18,953 bases of DNA. Origin: MWCM01 sp964558315. GTDB taxonomy: Bacteria > Patescibacteriota > UBA1384 > XYA2-FULL-43-10. Both the position numbers and the translations under genes were made by a program. Below, one piece after another: positions 1 to 5,879 of the stretch. The stretch lies in contig CAZLCL010000014.1 in assembly GCA_964558315.1 (NCBI GenBank), forward strand, positions 1-18,953. The letters run 5' to 3'. The notes beneath the pieces are model-generated. The model ran no database searches. It was not told the DNA's origin and saw only the letters and a list, made by a program, of their open reading frames with translations. Position 1 is the first letter of the stretch. Every line of letters starts with the position of its first letter.

Positions 1-336
1 CCTGCGATTTTAAGATATCTTGAGTCGGTAAATGATAAGTCACAAAGTATTGCAGGAGCAGTCCTCGTTTCTGGACCTCTGTCATTAGTCGGCCAGAGCG
101 ATGTGGATAGTTTTCTGAAAGACGGATTTAATTTTTATAAAATACTGCAATCATCTAAAAAATTTGTTGTCATACATGGTGATGACGACCCATTGGTGCC
201 GGTTTCGGATGCGTCTCAATTATCTAAAAAACTACATACCGAGCCGATTATTATTAAAGGCGGAAAACATTTAAACGGCGGCGCTGGTTGGACAGAGTTA
301 CCAGAAGCGCTAGAGGCAGTAAAACAGATAATATAA
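1..336 (+). CDS. RBBP9/YdeN-type serine hydrolase, C-terminal part (5' end outside window)
   Basis: The open frame runs in from base 1 and ends with TAA at 334-336, so only about 111 C-terminal residues are visible. The GTG at 103 is an internal valine, because the frame continues upstream without a stop. A strand-like AVLVSGP segment is followed by IHGDDDPLVP, which carries the acid residue of an alpha/beta-hydrolase triad, and later by GGKHLN, which carries the catalytic histidine. The spacing and motifs fit the RBBP9/YdeN serine hydrolase family. The nucleophile elbow (GxSxG) would lie upstream of the window. The physiological substrate cannot be told. The gene converges on the minus-strand RRM gene and shares a terminator with it. 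Confidence 0.8.
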   Translation, partial: PAILRYLESVNDKSQSIAGAVLVSGPLSLVGQSDVDSFLKDGFNFYKILQSSKKFVVIHGDDDPLVPVSDASQLSKKLHTEPIIIKGGKHLNGGAGWTELPEALEAVKQII

Positions 337-358
337 TTATATGGGTTTATTTAAAAAC

Positions 359-389
359 AACCCTGCAGTTACCTGCAGGGTTATTTTTT
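359..389. terminator. Bidirectional intrinsic terminator
   Basis: A perfect 10-bp stem (AACCCTGCAG at 359-368, CTGCAGGGTT at 373-382) closes a TTAC loop. It is followed by ATTTTTT on the plus strand, and a T-rich run follows it on the minus strand as well. It lies between two convergent genes, so it probably stops transcripts from both sides. Confidence 0.85.
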
Positions 390-416
390 AGAATTCTATA
401 GTTTTACTATTGAATC

Positions 417-740
417 TTATCTGTCGTTGCGATTGTATCCACCACCGCCACGATTTTCGTCTCTTTTAACCATTGGTCTGGCTATGTTGACGAAGATCTT
501 TCTACCTTCGAACTCTTTTTCGTTAAGCTCTTCGACAGCTTTTTCAGCCATCTCTTCTTCGGCAACGGTTACAAAACCGAAACCTTTAGAACGACCACTG
601 AATTTGTCGGTAATTACCTTAGCTTCAACTACCTCTACACCTTCAATGCCGGTGAAAAGCCCAGAAAGCATCTCATCGGTAACAGCGTAATCGAGGTTAC
701 CAACGAAGAGTTTCTTTTTGTTGACTTGTCCTTCTTCCAT
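417..740 (-). CDS. RRM-domain RNA-binding protein
   Basis: This 107-residue protein is one RNA recognition motif with a short tail. RNP2 (LFVGNL) is at residues 11-16 and RNP1 (KGFGFVTV) at 52-59, with the expected aromatic residues for stacking on single-stranded RNA. The tail (about 93-107) is rich in Gly, Arg and Asn, like the small RRM proteins of cyanobacteria and other bacteria, several of which are cold-inducible. The ATG at 738-740 is preceded on the minus strand by an AGGGA ribosome binding site. The family probably acts as an RNA chaperone or post-transcriptional regulator; its targets are unknown. It is transcribed alone from a strong promoter (844-872) through a leader of nearly 100 nt that contains a hairpin. 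Confidence 0.93.
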   Translation of the reverse strand: MEEGQVNKKKLFVGNLDYAVTDEMLSGLFTGIEGVEVVEAKVITDKFSGRSKGFGFVTVAEEEMAEKAVEELNEKEFEGRKIFVNIARPMVKRDENRGGGGYNRNDR

Positions 741-766
741 TTTTTCCCTAAAATTTCCTAATAAAA

Positions 767-792
767 TCGACCGAGTTTAATTTCTCGGTCGA
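767..792 (-). promoter_or_regulatory. Hairpin in the 5' leader of the RRM gene
   Basis: A perfect 9-bp inverted repeat (767-775 and 784-792, TCGACCGAG against CTCGGTCGA) with an 8-nt A/T loop lies in the leader, about 26 nt before the start codon. On the minus strand it is followed by TTTTA, which makes it look like a weak attenuator. It could equally control translation or mRNA stability. Confidence 0.5.
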
Positions 793-843
793 CTTAATAT
801 TTTGGATAATTAAATACAAACGAGCCATTAAACTTCCACTAAA

Positions 844-872
844 AATATAACATGTAACTGAAAAAAAGTCAA
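844..872 (-). promoter_or_regulatory. Sigma-70-type promoter for the RRM gene
   Basis: Reading the minus strand, TTGACT (complement of 867-872) is followed by a 17-nt spacer and TATATT (complement of 844-849), with a TG one base before the -10 box. The predicted start is near 837, giving a leader of about 97 nt. Confidence 0.75.
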
Positions 873-888
873 TCTGGATAAAAAGGCT

Positions 889-917
889 TTGACCTAATTG
901 TCTCATTATGGTATATT
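889..917 (+). promoter_or_regulatory. Sigma-70-type promoter for the tRNA-Val unit
   Basis: TTGACC (889-894), a 17-nt spacer and TATATT (912-917) with an extended TGG before the -10 box. The predicted start is near 924. It sits back to back with the RRM promoter, 16 bp away. Confidence 0.75.
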
Positions 918-923
918 AGCTAG

Positions 924-1015
924 TGTTACATTATTAAACTAGTATTGATTAAAAAGGGGCGCCATCTCGCAAAGATGGCAAAAAAATCGGGCTAGTTACC
1001 GTTTTTTTGATATTA
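924..1015 (+). promoter_or_regulatory. Long structured 5' leader of tRNA-Val
   Basis: About 92 nt separate the predicted transcription start from the tRNA. The stretch holds a hairpin GCCATC/GATGGC (961-979). It is followed by an A7 run, a short CGG/CCG stem with loop GCTAGTTA, and a T7 run ending at 1008. Together the A-run, stem and T-run can pair as a terminator-like hairpin. A six-codon ATG frame (975-995) lies inside but has no convincing ribosome binding site. I do not recognise a known riboswitch class here. Confidence 0.4.
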
Positions 1016-1092
1016 GGGCGCTTAGCTCAGCTGGTTAGAGCGACTCGTTTACACCGAGTAGGCCGGGGGTTCGAATCCCTCAGCGCCCACCA
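1016..1092 (+). tRNA. tRNA-Val (anticodon UAC), CCA encoded
   Basis: The acceptor stem GGGCGCT (1016-1022) pairs with AGCGCCC (1082-1088), followed by discriminator A and an encoded CCA. The anticodon arm ACTCG/CGAGT carries loop TTTACAC, giving anticodon TAC. The T-arm has TTCGAAT with one G-T pair in the stem. No intron is present. Its last 21 nt are copied, with three C-to-T changes, at 1222-1242. Confidence 0.96.
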
Positions 1093-1146
1093 AATCACAT
1101 TGCCCAATTCCTTATTTGGCTATATGACTTGGTGAGTAGTCGAGGC

Positions 1147-1242
1147 AGGATTCAAAAGGCGGAGGCGCGTCTGGCGCCGAGCCGGGGTCGAGTTATTCTG
1201 AAGCATCGGGATGACCGTGACCGAATTTTTCAGCGCCCACCA
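1147..1242 (+). repeat. tRNA-linked GC-rich element, copy 1 (after tRNA-Val)
   Basis: The left arm AGGATTC (1147-1153) is complementary to the T-arm 3' strand of the upstream tRNA-Val. The GC-rich core starts with AAAGGCGG at 1155 and contains a GGCGC/GCGCC hairpin (1164-1178). A variable hairpin follows: ATTCTGA, loop AGCA, TCGGGAT (1195-1212), with two G-T pairs. The right arm (1222-1242) repeats the last 21 nt of tRNA-Val including CCA, with CCC changed to TTT. The two arms still pair through G-U pairs. A 54-nt spacer separates it from the tRNA and holds ATATGA and GAGTAGT, as in the spacers of copies 3a and 3b. Confidence 0.85.
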
Positions 1243-1416
1243 TACTTAGTGTAATGCAATATAAGCCATGAGTCATGTCACGTTTATATGTATTAAAAAG
1301 GGAAAGTCATAAGAAATTAGTCAGAAATGGTTATCTGAAACGGAAGATTATATCAATATTTCATAAGTCATTCACTTATAAGCTTACTTCTTAACCGATA
1401 GCCGAATATCCTTTTG
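1243..1416. other. Intergenic stretch, nothing recognised
   Basis: AT-rich sequence between the first tRNA-linked element and tRNA-Leu(GAG). I found no supported gene, terminator or clear promoter with both boxes. tRNA-Leu may be transcribed from an unseen weak promoter here or by read-through from tRNA-Val. Confidence 0.5.
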
Positions 1417-1503
1417 GGGCGAGTGGTGAAATTGGTATACACGCTACCTTGAGGTGGTAGTGGCAGAAATGTCGTGGAGGTTCAAGTCCTCTCTCGCCCA
1501 CCA
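1417..1503 (+). tRNA. tRNA-Leu (anticodon GAG), CCA encoded
   Basis: The acceptor stem GGGCGAG (1417-1423) pairs with CTCGCCC (1493-1499), followed by A and CCA. The anticodon arm CTACC/GGTAG carries loop TTGAGGT, anticodon GAG. The long variable arm (GGCA/TGTC) is typical of class II Leu tRNAs. The T-arm is GAGG-TTCAAGT-CCTC. The final 21 nt are repeated exactly at 1591-1611. Confidence 0.96.
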
Positions 1504-1515
1504 TACAAAGATGAA

Positions 1516-1611
1516 AGGACTTGAAAGGCGGAGGCGCGTCTGGCGCCGAGCCGGGGTCGAGGCATCCCGAAGCATCGGGATGACCGTGACCAAGTCCTCT
1601 CTCGCCCACCA
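1516..1611 (+). repeat. tRNA-linked GC-rich element, copy 2 (after tRNA-Leu GAG)
   Basis: The left arm AGGACTTGAA (1516-1525) is an exact complement of TTCAAGTCCT in the T-arm of the tRNA just upstream. The core AAAGGCGG (1524-1531) leads into the GGCGC/GCGCC hairpin (1533-1547). The variable hairpin is CATCCCGA, AGCA, TCGGGATG (1563-1582), extended by GG/CC across a bulged A. GGTC and GACC flank this hairpin and can pair. The right arm (1591-1611) is identical to the last 21 nt of the tRNA, starting at the conserved C of the T-loop. The spacer from the tRNA is only 12 nt. Confidence 0.9.
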
Positions 1612-1687
1612 ATTGATTTTCTAGCTTGCACCATCGTAATTAGTTATACAACGATTGAAATATTATTAACTGTAAAATAGATAATTC

Positions 1688-2077
1688 ATGACTTTAGCAG
1701 AAATTTTTTCAAGACAATATTTATTCGACCCGATTCCTTCTGCAGATAATAAGTATTTTTGGTATCAACTAGCCTTTTTTAGCTTGTTAATAGTTGGTGC
1801 GATTGTAATAATTTTACTGAAAAAAATTGATAGAAAAATTCGACTTAATCAGTTTTATGCATATTTGACTTGTGGCATACTTGGCATGATATATATTTTC
1901 GCGAGACATGAAAAGTTGCCATGGTTAAGCTCATATTTTTATATCTCGCTTGTGGTGACAACGTTAATTATCTGGATTATTATCCTCACAATATGGATTT
2001 TTAGATATTCTCTCAAATTAGAAAAACAAAAAATATATCATGAGAGATATGAAAAATATTTACCAAAAAAGAAATAA
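1688..2077 (+). CDS. Small three-helix membrane protein of unknown function
   Basis: A 129-residue hydrophobic protein that I do not recognise. Three probable membrane helices lie at about residues 26-44, 56-71 and 82-106, separated by short basic stretches (KKIDRKIR after the first). A Lys/Tyr-rich cytoplasmic tail follows (about 107-129, ending YEKYLPKKK). The ATG at 1688 has no good Shine-Dalgarno. The gene follows the tRNA-Leu repeat and lies 52 nt before the S1 gene, so it may share a transcript with it. Its reading frame is clean and its composition resembles its neighbours, which supports a real gene. Confidence 0.7.
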   Translation: MTLAEIFSRQYLFDPIPSADNKYFWYQLAFFSLLIVGAIVIILLKKIDRKIRLNQFYAYLTCGILGMIYIFARHEKLPWLSSYFYISLVVTTLIIWIIILTIWIFRYSLKLEKQKIYHERYEKYLPKKK

Positions 2078-2129
2078 TTAATAATTAATCAAAACAAAAA
2101 CATATTTTTTAAGAAAGGATAGATAGTAA

Positions 2130-3380
2130 ATGACCGAAGAAAATAAATTAGTCAAGAATGACAAGCATGTTGAAACGATGGAAAGTCTTTTTGCGGAGTT
2201 GGGAGATAACCTCTTGCCATTTAAAGAAGGGGATTTGGTTGAAGCTGTTGTTTTGGCAGTGGCCGGAAATAGAATATGGGTTGATGTTGCTGGACAATCG
2301 CTGGGTTTTATTCCAGAAAGGGAGATTACTTCTAAATCTGGCATAAAAAAAGGAGATAAAGTTCTTGCATCGGTATTATCAATGGATAGCGAAGAGGGCA
2401 ATGTGGTGCTTTCTTTAAAACAAGCAGACAGGGAAAAATATTGGCTGGAGATGTCTGAAAAATTTGAGAGCGGATCAGCGGTAAATATTACCATAACAGA
2501 TGCCAACAAGGGTGGATTAATGTCCGAAATTGGAGGTATTCAAGGTTTTCTGCCTGTATCACAGCTTTCGCCTAAAAATTATCCGCGCGTTGAGGGGGGA
2601 AATAAAGATGAAATTTTAAATCGTTTACGACAATTTATTGGCACAGAAGTATCTGTAAAGGTTTTAAACTGTGATAAAGAGAGTGGCAAACTGATCTTTT
2701 CTGAAAGAGCGGTAAACGCCGATGAGGTTAAAGACAAATTAGGCAAGATAAATATTGGTGACAAATCAAAAGGACGTGTTACGGGTATTGTTGATTTTGG
2801 GTTATTTGTTAGCCTCGATCCTCAGGTCGAGGGTTTAGTCCATATCTCCGAAGTGTCGTGGAGCAGAGTTACTGATTTAAATAAATTGTATAAGGTTGGC
2901 GACCAAATCGAAGCTATGATTATCGGTAAAGAGGATGGTCGTGTTTCTTTGTCAATTAAGCGTTTACAAGATGACCCATGGGTAAAAGCCGCCAATAAAT
3001 ACAGCGTTGGCGACATGATCTCCGGAAAAGTGACAAAGGTTACACCGTTTGGAGCCTTTGTTTCTATAGAAAAGGGCATTGATGGGCTAGTTCATATCTC
3101 AGAATTATCTGATGATCATATCAGCGATCCTAATAAAGTTATCGAGCTTGGCAAAGAATATCAAATGAAGATTATTTCAATAGAGCCCGCTAGCCATAGA
3201 TTGGGGTTAAGCTTAAAAGATGTAAATACATCCAAAAAAGAAATTGCAAAAGAAGATGATCAGGAGCCAGTGGTAACTGCCGATAAGAAGGAAAAAAAAG
3301 TTAAAGATAGCGCCAAAAAAATGCAAAAAAGCCCTACCAAAACCGACTCAAAAACAAAATCAAAAGACAGTAAAAAATAA
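2130..3380 (+). CDS. rpsA: 30S ribosomal protein S1 homologue (four S1 domains)
   Basis: This 416-residue protein carries four S1-type OB folds at about residues 31-98, 113-195, 207-278 and 291-364. The last two are the most canonical (GRVTGIVDFGLFVSL...GLVHISE and GKVTKVTPFGAFVSIEKGIDGLVHISE). A Lys-rich disordered tail follows (365-416). The four-domain form is shorter than the six-domain proteobacterial S1 and similar to S1 of other lineages. It binds mRNA and assists translation initiation, which would suit the many genes here without a clear Shine-Dalgarno. The ATG at 2130 follows a good AGAAAGGA site. It heads a likely operon with the MBL-like and NrnA genes (21 and 8 nt gaps). Confidence 0.9.
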   Translation: MTEENKLVKNDKHVETMESLFAELGDNLLPFKEGDLVEAVVLAVAGNRIWVDVAGQSLGFIPEREITSKSGIKKGDKVLASVLSMDSEEGNVVLSLKQADREKYWLEMSEKFESGSAVNITITDANKGGLMSEIGGIQGFLPVSQLSPKNYPRVEGGNKDEILNRLRQFIGTEVSVKVLNCDKESGKLIFSERAVNADEVKDKLGKINIGDKSKGRVTGIVDFGLFVSLDPQVEGLVHISEVSWSRVTDLNKLYKVGDQIEAMIIGKEDGRVSLSIKRLQDDPWVKAANKYSVGDMISGKVTKVTPFGAFVSIEKGIDGLVHISELSDDHISDPNKVIELGKEYQMKIISIEPASHRLGLSLKDVNTSKKEIAKEDDQEPVVTADKKEKKVKDSAKKMQKSPTKTDSKTKSKDSKK

Positions 3381-3401
3381 CATTCAAAAAAGAGGATAAA
3401 T

Positions 3402-3890
3402 ATGCAGATTTCTAAATCTGGTAGTGGTGTTATTAATATCAAATGCCGCGAGGGATTAATTGTCGCCAGTGATAAAGGTGTCGAAATCGAAGGTTTATTA
3501 TTTGATGGACCCGGCGAATATGAAAGGAAAGGCGTTTTTGTTGAAGGAATCGAGCCAGATGGTTTTGGAACTTTGTTTGTTATCCACGCCGAAGATATTA
3601 ATTTGTGCTATGCGGTTAATCTGACCGAAGTTCTTTCTAACAATGCTATTAAAACTCTCGGTGATGTAGATATTTTATGCATAAATATTGGACAAAACTT
3701 TGGTCTTAATATCAAAGATGCCGACAAAACTATTTCTACGATTGATCCAAGAGTAGTAATTGCAATTAATGTAGAAGAGGGTATTGATTTACACGGTGTT
3801 TTAGGCATGGTTCGTGAAGATTATGATACCTACAAATTTAAAAAGGCAGATTTGCCTGTAGAAGACAGAAAATTAGTTGTAATCGGTTAG
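3402..3890 (+). CDS. MBL-fold (UlaG-like, COG2220) relative lacking metal ligands
   Basis: A 162-residue protein. The segment LLFDGPGEYERKGVFVEGI (about residues 32-50) matches the hallmark of UlaG/COG2220-type metallo-beta-lactamase-fold proteins. DVDILCINIG and the later IDPRVVIAINV match the family's following strands. Active members have an HxHxDH motif, a GDxGH segment and a late PMHY histidine. Here the HxHxDH region is absent, the GDxGH position reads VNLTE, and the late histidine position reads INVEEG. The protein is also shorter than the usual 200-plus residues. I infer a non-catalytic fold kept for binding or structure. The ATG at 3402 follows AGAGGA. It lies between S1 and NrnA in a tight operon. 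Confidence 0.7.
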   Translation: MQISKSGSGVINIKCREGLIVASDKGVEIEGLLFDGPGEYERKGVFVEGIEPDGFGTLFVIHAEDINLCYAVNLTEVLSNNAIKTLGDVDILCINIGQNFGLNIKDADKTISTIDPRVVIAINVEEGIDLHGVLGMVREDYDTYKFKKADLPVEDRKLVVIG

Positions 3891-3898
3891 GAAACAAT

Positions 3899-4858
3899 GT
3901 GAAACAGTTTAGAGAGCTAAAGAAAATCCTTGATAATGGGGATAGTTTTTTATTGATTGCACACGAAGAGCCAGATGGCGATGCTATTGGAGCGATGATA
4001 TCTTTTGGAAAATATCTGAAAAGTATTGGGAAAAAAGCGGATATGGTTTCAAAAGATACCGTCCCTCATTTTTTCTCATTTCTAATTAACGGAGAAACAA
4101 TAGCAAGTGATTTTTTATCCGGCGATTATGATGCAATTATTTTAATTGACAATGGTGATCTTAAAAGAACCGGTTTTGCCGAGCGGATAACTAAAGCAAA
4201 GAAAAAGGGCAAATTAATTATTAATATTGATCATCACATTCAAAACGATATTTGGAAGATTGCCGATTTAAATATCGCAAAAACGAATTACTCTTCCAGT
4301 TGTGAAATAATATATGAAATCTTTAAAGAATTTGATTATCCGATTGATTCCGGAACAGCCACTAGTTTGTTGGCAGGCATATATTATGATACTGGAGGTT
4401 TCCAGCATTCAAATACCACTAAAAATGTTCTTCAAATAACCAGCAAATTGTTACAACAAGGGGCAAGGTTAAAAAAAATTTCCAAAAATGTTGGACAGAT
4501 GCGGTCGGTAAACATGTTAAAGTTATGGGGGATTGCGCTAAATAGGATTAGAGTTTTGAATGAATACGGCATAGTATATTCGGTCTTGACCTTGGAAGAT
4601 ATAAAAAAGACGGGAGCCAAAGAAGATGAAATATCTGGTTTAGTAAATTTGATAAATTCGACGGCTGAAGCAAAAGCAAGTTTGTTGATATATGAATCAG
4701 AAAATGATACTATTAAAGGGAGTTTACGCACAGAAAGTGAAAAAATTGATGTATCAAGATTGGCTAAAATGTTTGGTGGTGGAGGGCATAAAAAAGCTTC
4801 TGGTTTTTTGCTTTCAGGGAAAATTGTAAACACATCTTATGGTTGGAAAATCGAATGA
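3899..4858 (+). CDS. nrnA: DHH-family phosphoesterase, NrnA-like (nanoRNase/pAp phosphatase)
   Basis: A 319-residue protein with the full DHH-DHHA1 layout. PDGDAIG (25-31) and LIDNGD (82-87) supply metal-binding aspartates, DHH is at 111-113 and YYDTGG at 162-167. The substrate-binding GGGGHKKASG is in the C-terminal DHHA1 domain (about 293-302). Family members degrade 2-5 nt RNAs and dephosphorylate pAp; related proteins cleave cyclic dinucleotides. The start is GTG at 3899, 8 nt after the preceding stop, with TAGGA upstream. An overlapping out-of-frame ATG at 3897 runs straight into TGA and is not used. It ends in TGA, which shows that TGA is a stop codon in this organism. A tRNA promoter overlaps its last codons. 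Confidence 0.88.
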   Translation: MKQFRELKKILDNGDSFLLIAHEEPDGDAIGAMISFGKYLKSIGKKADMVSKDTVPHFFSFLINGETIASDFLSGDYDAIILIDNGDLKRTGFAERITKAKKKGKLIINIDHHIQNDIWKIADLNIAKTNYSSSCEIIYEIFKEFDYPIDSGTATSLLAGIYYDTGGFQHSNTTKNVLQITSKLLQQGARLKKISKNVGQMRSVNMLKLWGIALNRIRVLNEYGIVYSVLTLEDIKKTGAKEDEISGLVNLINSTAEAKASLLIYESENDTIKGSLRTESEKIDVSRLAKMFGGGGHKKASGFLLSGKIVNTSYGWKIE

Positions 4859-4871
4859 GTATTAGTAAAAT
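4843..4871 (+). promoter_or_regulatory. Promoter of tRNA-Leu(UAA) overlapping the nrnA 3' end
   Basis: TTGGAA (4843-4848), a 17-nt spacer and TAAAAT (4866-4871). The predicted start lies about 6-8 nt before the tRNA, which leaves almost no leader. Confidence 0.6.
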
Positions 4872-4884
4872 GTTTTCATCTTCT

Positions 4885-4968
4885 GCTCGGGTGGTGGAAT
4901 GGTAGACACGAAGGACTTAAAATCCTTTGGCGTAAGCCGTGCGGGTTCGATTCCCGCCCCGAGTACCA
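4885..4968 (+). tRNA. tRNA-Leu (anticodon UAA), CCA encoded
   Basis: The acceptor stem GCTCGGG pairs with CCCGAGT (a G-T pair at the end), followed by A and CCA (4966-4968). The anticodon arm AAGGA/TCCTT carries loop CTTAAAA, anticodon TAA. The variable arm is GGC-GTAA-GCC. The T-arm is GCGGG-TTCGATT-CCCGC. The last 21 nt (4948-4968) are repeated exactly at 5061-5081. Confidence 0.96.
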
Positions 4969-4984
4969 CATATGAGAGTAGTAA

Positions 4985-5081
4985 CGGGAATCGAAAGGCG
5001 GAGGCGCGACTGGCGCCGAGCCGGGGTCGACCAATTCGCCAGCAGGCGAATATGGGTGACCGATTCCCGCCCCGAGTACCA
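4985..5081 (+). repeat. tRNA-linked GC-rich element, copy 3a (after tRNA-Leu UAA)
   Basis: The left arm CGGGAATCGAA (4985-4995) is an exact complement of TTCGATTCCCG in the adjacent tRNA T-arm. The core is the same as in copies 1 and 2 apart from an A/T change in the loop of the GGCGC hairpin (5003-5017). The variable hairpin has a different stem, ATTCGCC against GGCGAAT, but keeps the AGCA loop (5034-5051) and is extended by CCA/TGG across a bulged A. The right arm (5061-5081) equals the last 21 nt of the tRNA. The 16-nt spacer before it reads partly TGAGAGTAG, which recurs before copy 3b. Confidence 0.9.
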
Positions 5082-5097
5082 AGTTTGAGAGTAGCAA

Positions 5098-5156
5098 CGG
5101 GAATCGAAAGGCGGAGGCGCGACTGGCGCTAAGCTGTGATTAGCCAATAATAGACC
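5098..5156 (+). repeat. tRNA-linked element, copy 3b (decayed tandem copy)
   Basis: After copy 3a a similar spacer (5082-5097, 12 of 16 matches) is followed by the same arm and core, identical through 5129. The next 19 bases align to the core with eight changes, seven of them transitions, and the copy fades out after CCAAT. The variable hairpin and the tRNA tail are missing or unrecognisable; a final GACC at 5153-5156 may be the remnant of the closing strand. It looks like an older copy. Confidence 0.75.
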
Positions 5157-5206
5157 AAATTAAGAAATATTATAAGCCAATAATTCTGCATAAATTGAGG
5201 GAAAAG

Positions 5207-5875
5207 GTGTCAAAAAGAACAAACATAAATTTGATTCTTGCGGGGTTGTTGATTGTGGTGCTAATTGTAAGCGGATATTTTTACATTCCTCAGATACTTG
5301 GCGACGAGATATACCCGCTAAAATATGAAGATTTAATTGTTAAATATAGTCTTAAATACGGTGTAGATCCAGCTTTGGTATCGGCAATTATTAAGCAAGA
5401 GAGCAATTTTAATCCCGATGCAAAATCTCGGGCTGGAGCTAAAGGTTTGGCTCAGTTTATGGATGCGACAGCCAGAACTATGGCGAAAGAAACCGGCAGA
5501 TGGCCAAGCTACGATATATACGATCCCGAGACCTCGATTGATTTTTGCGCCGCCCATGTTAGAGATTTGCTGGTCAAATATCAAAATAATTTAGATGCGG
5601 CTTTGGCGGCTTATAATGCAGGTGGGGGCAATGCCGACAAATGGGTTAGGCTCGGAATTCTTGATAACATACCGTTTGGAGAAACTAGAAATTATGTGAA
5701 AAAGGTCAAGAATTATTACACAATTTATTTAAAACTATATGGTGACAATAAATTGGCTTCAGAACAAACTAAAATCGAGGAAATTAAGGTTGAAATCAAA
5801 CAGGCAGACACCTATACAGCCTTTTGGACTATGTTTTTTAAGAACATTTTCAGTATTGATATATCTAAGGATTAA
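5207..5875 (+). CDS. Membrane-anchored lytic transglycosylase (SLT domain)
   Basis: The GTG at 5207 gives 222 residues and sits 6 nt after GAGG, so I prefer it to the in-frame TTG at 5195. One N-terminal membrane helix (about residues 8-26) anchors the enzyme outside the membrane. The SLT/goose-lysozyme-like domain spans about 40-175. IIKQESNFNP carries the catalytic glutamate (about residue 65), AGAKGLAQFM is the second motif, and AAYNAGGGNADKW and ETRNYVKKV complete the family pattern. It cleaves peptidoglycan strands between MurNAc and GlcNAc, forming anhydro ends. A tail of about 50 residues follows. It ends 4 nt before alaS, whose ribosome binding site (AAGGA) overlaps its last codons. 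Confidence 0.9.
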   Translation: MSKRTNINLILAGLLIVVLIVSGYFYIPQILGDEIYPLKYEDLIVKYSLKYGVDPALVSAIIKQESNFNPDAKSRAGAKGLAQFMDATARTMAKETGRWPSYDIYDPETSIDFCAAHVRDLLVKYQNNLDAALAAYNAGGGNADKWVRLGILDNIPFGETRNYVKKVKNYYTIYLKLYGDNKLASEQTKIEEIKVEIKQADTYTAFWTMFFKNIFSIDISKD

Positions 5876-5879
5876 TTAA

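Noticed and set aside
1093..1242. attL/attR of a classical integrative element with an integrase gene
   Set aside because: The tail duplication resembles integration into a tRNA gene, but the enclosed DNA is about 100 bp, has no integrase, and the inverted T-arm copy is not explained.
1391..1612. Minus-strand ORF of 73 residues (MVGERGLG...) over tRNA-Leu(GAG) and its repeat
   Set aside because: It is the antisense of the tRNA and its tail copy; such antisense-tRNA frames are a known source of false proteins.
1620..1687. Promoter for the small membrane protein gene
   Set aside because: Candidate -35 boxes (TTGCAC, TTGAAA) are only 12-13 nt from possible -10 boxes, too short for a normal sigma-70 promoter.
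2078..2509. Minus-strand ORF of 143 residues opposite rpsA
   Set aside because: Shadow of the S1 gene with no family features.
1147..5081. A known small self-cleaving ribozyme (HDV-like, twister or hammerhead) in the tRNA-linked element
   Set aside because: I compared the conserved bases I know for these classes on the plus strand and found no match; the core is also far too small for a group I intron.
4876..5147. Overlapping minus- and plus-strand ORFs over tRNA-Leu(UAA) and the repeats (for example the one with WYSGRESNPHG)
   Set aside because: They exist only because the GC-rich repeat and the tRNA lack stop codons; there is no ribosome binding site and no protein-like conservation.
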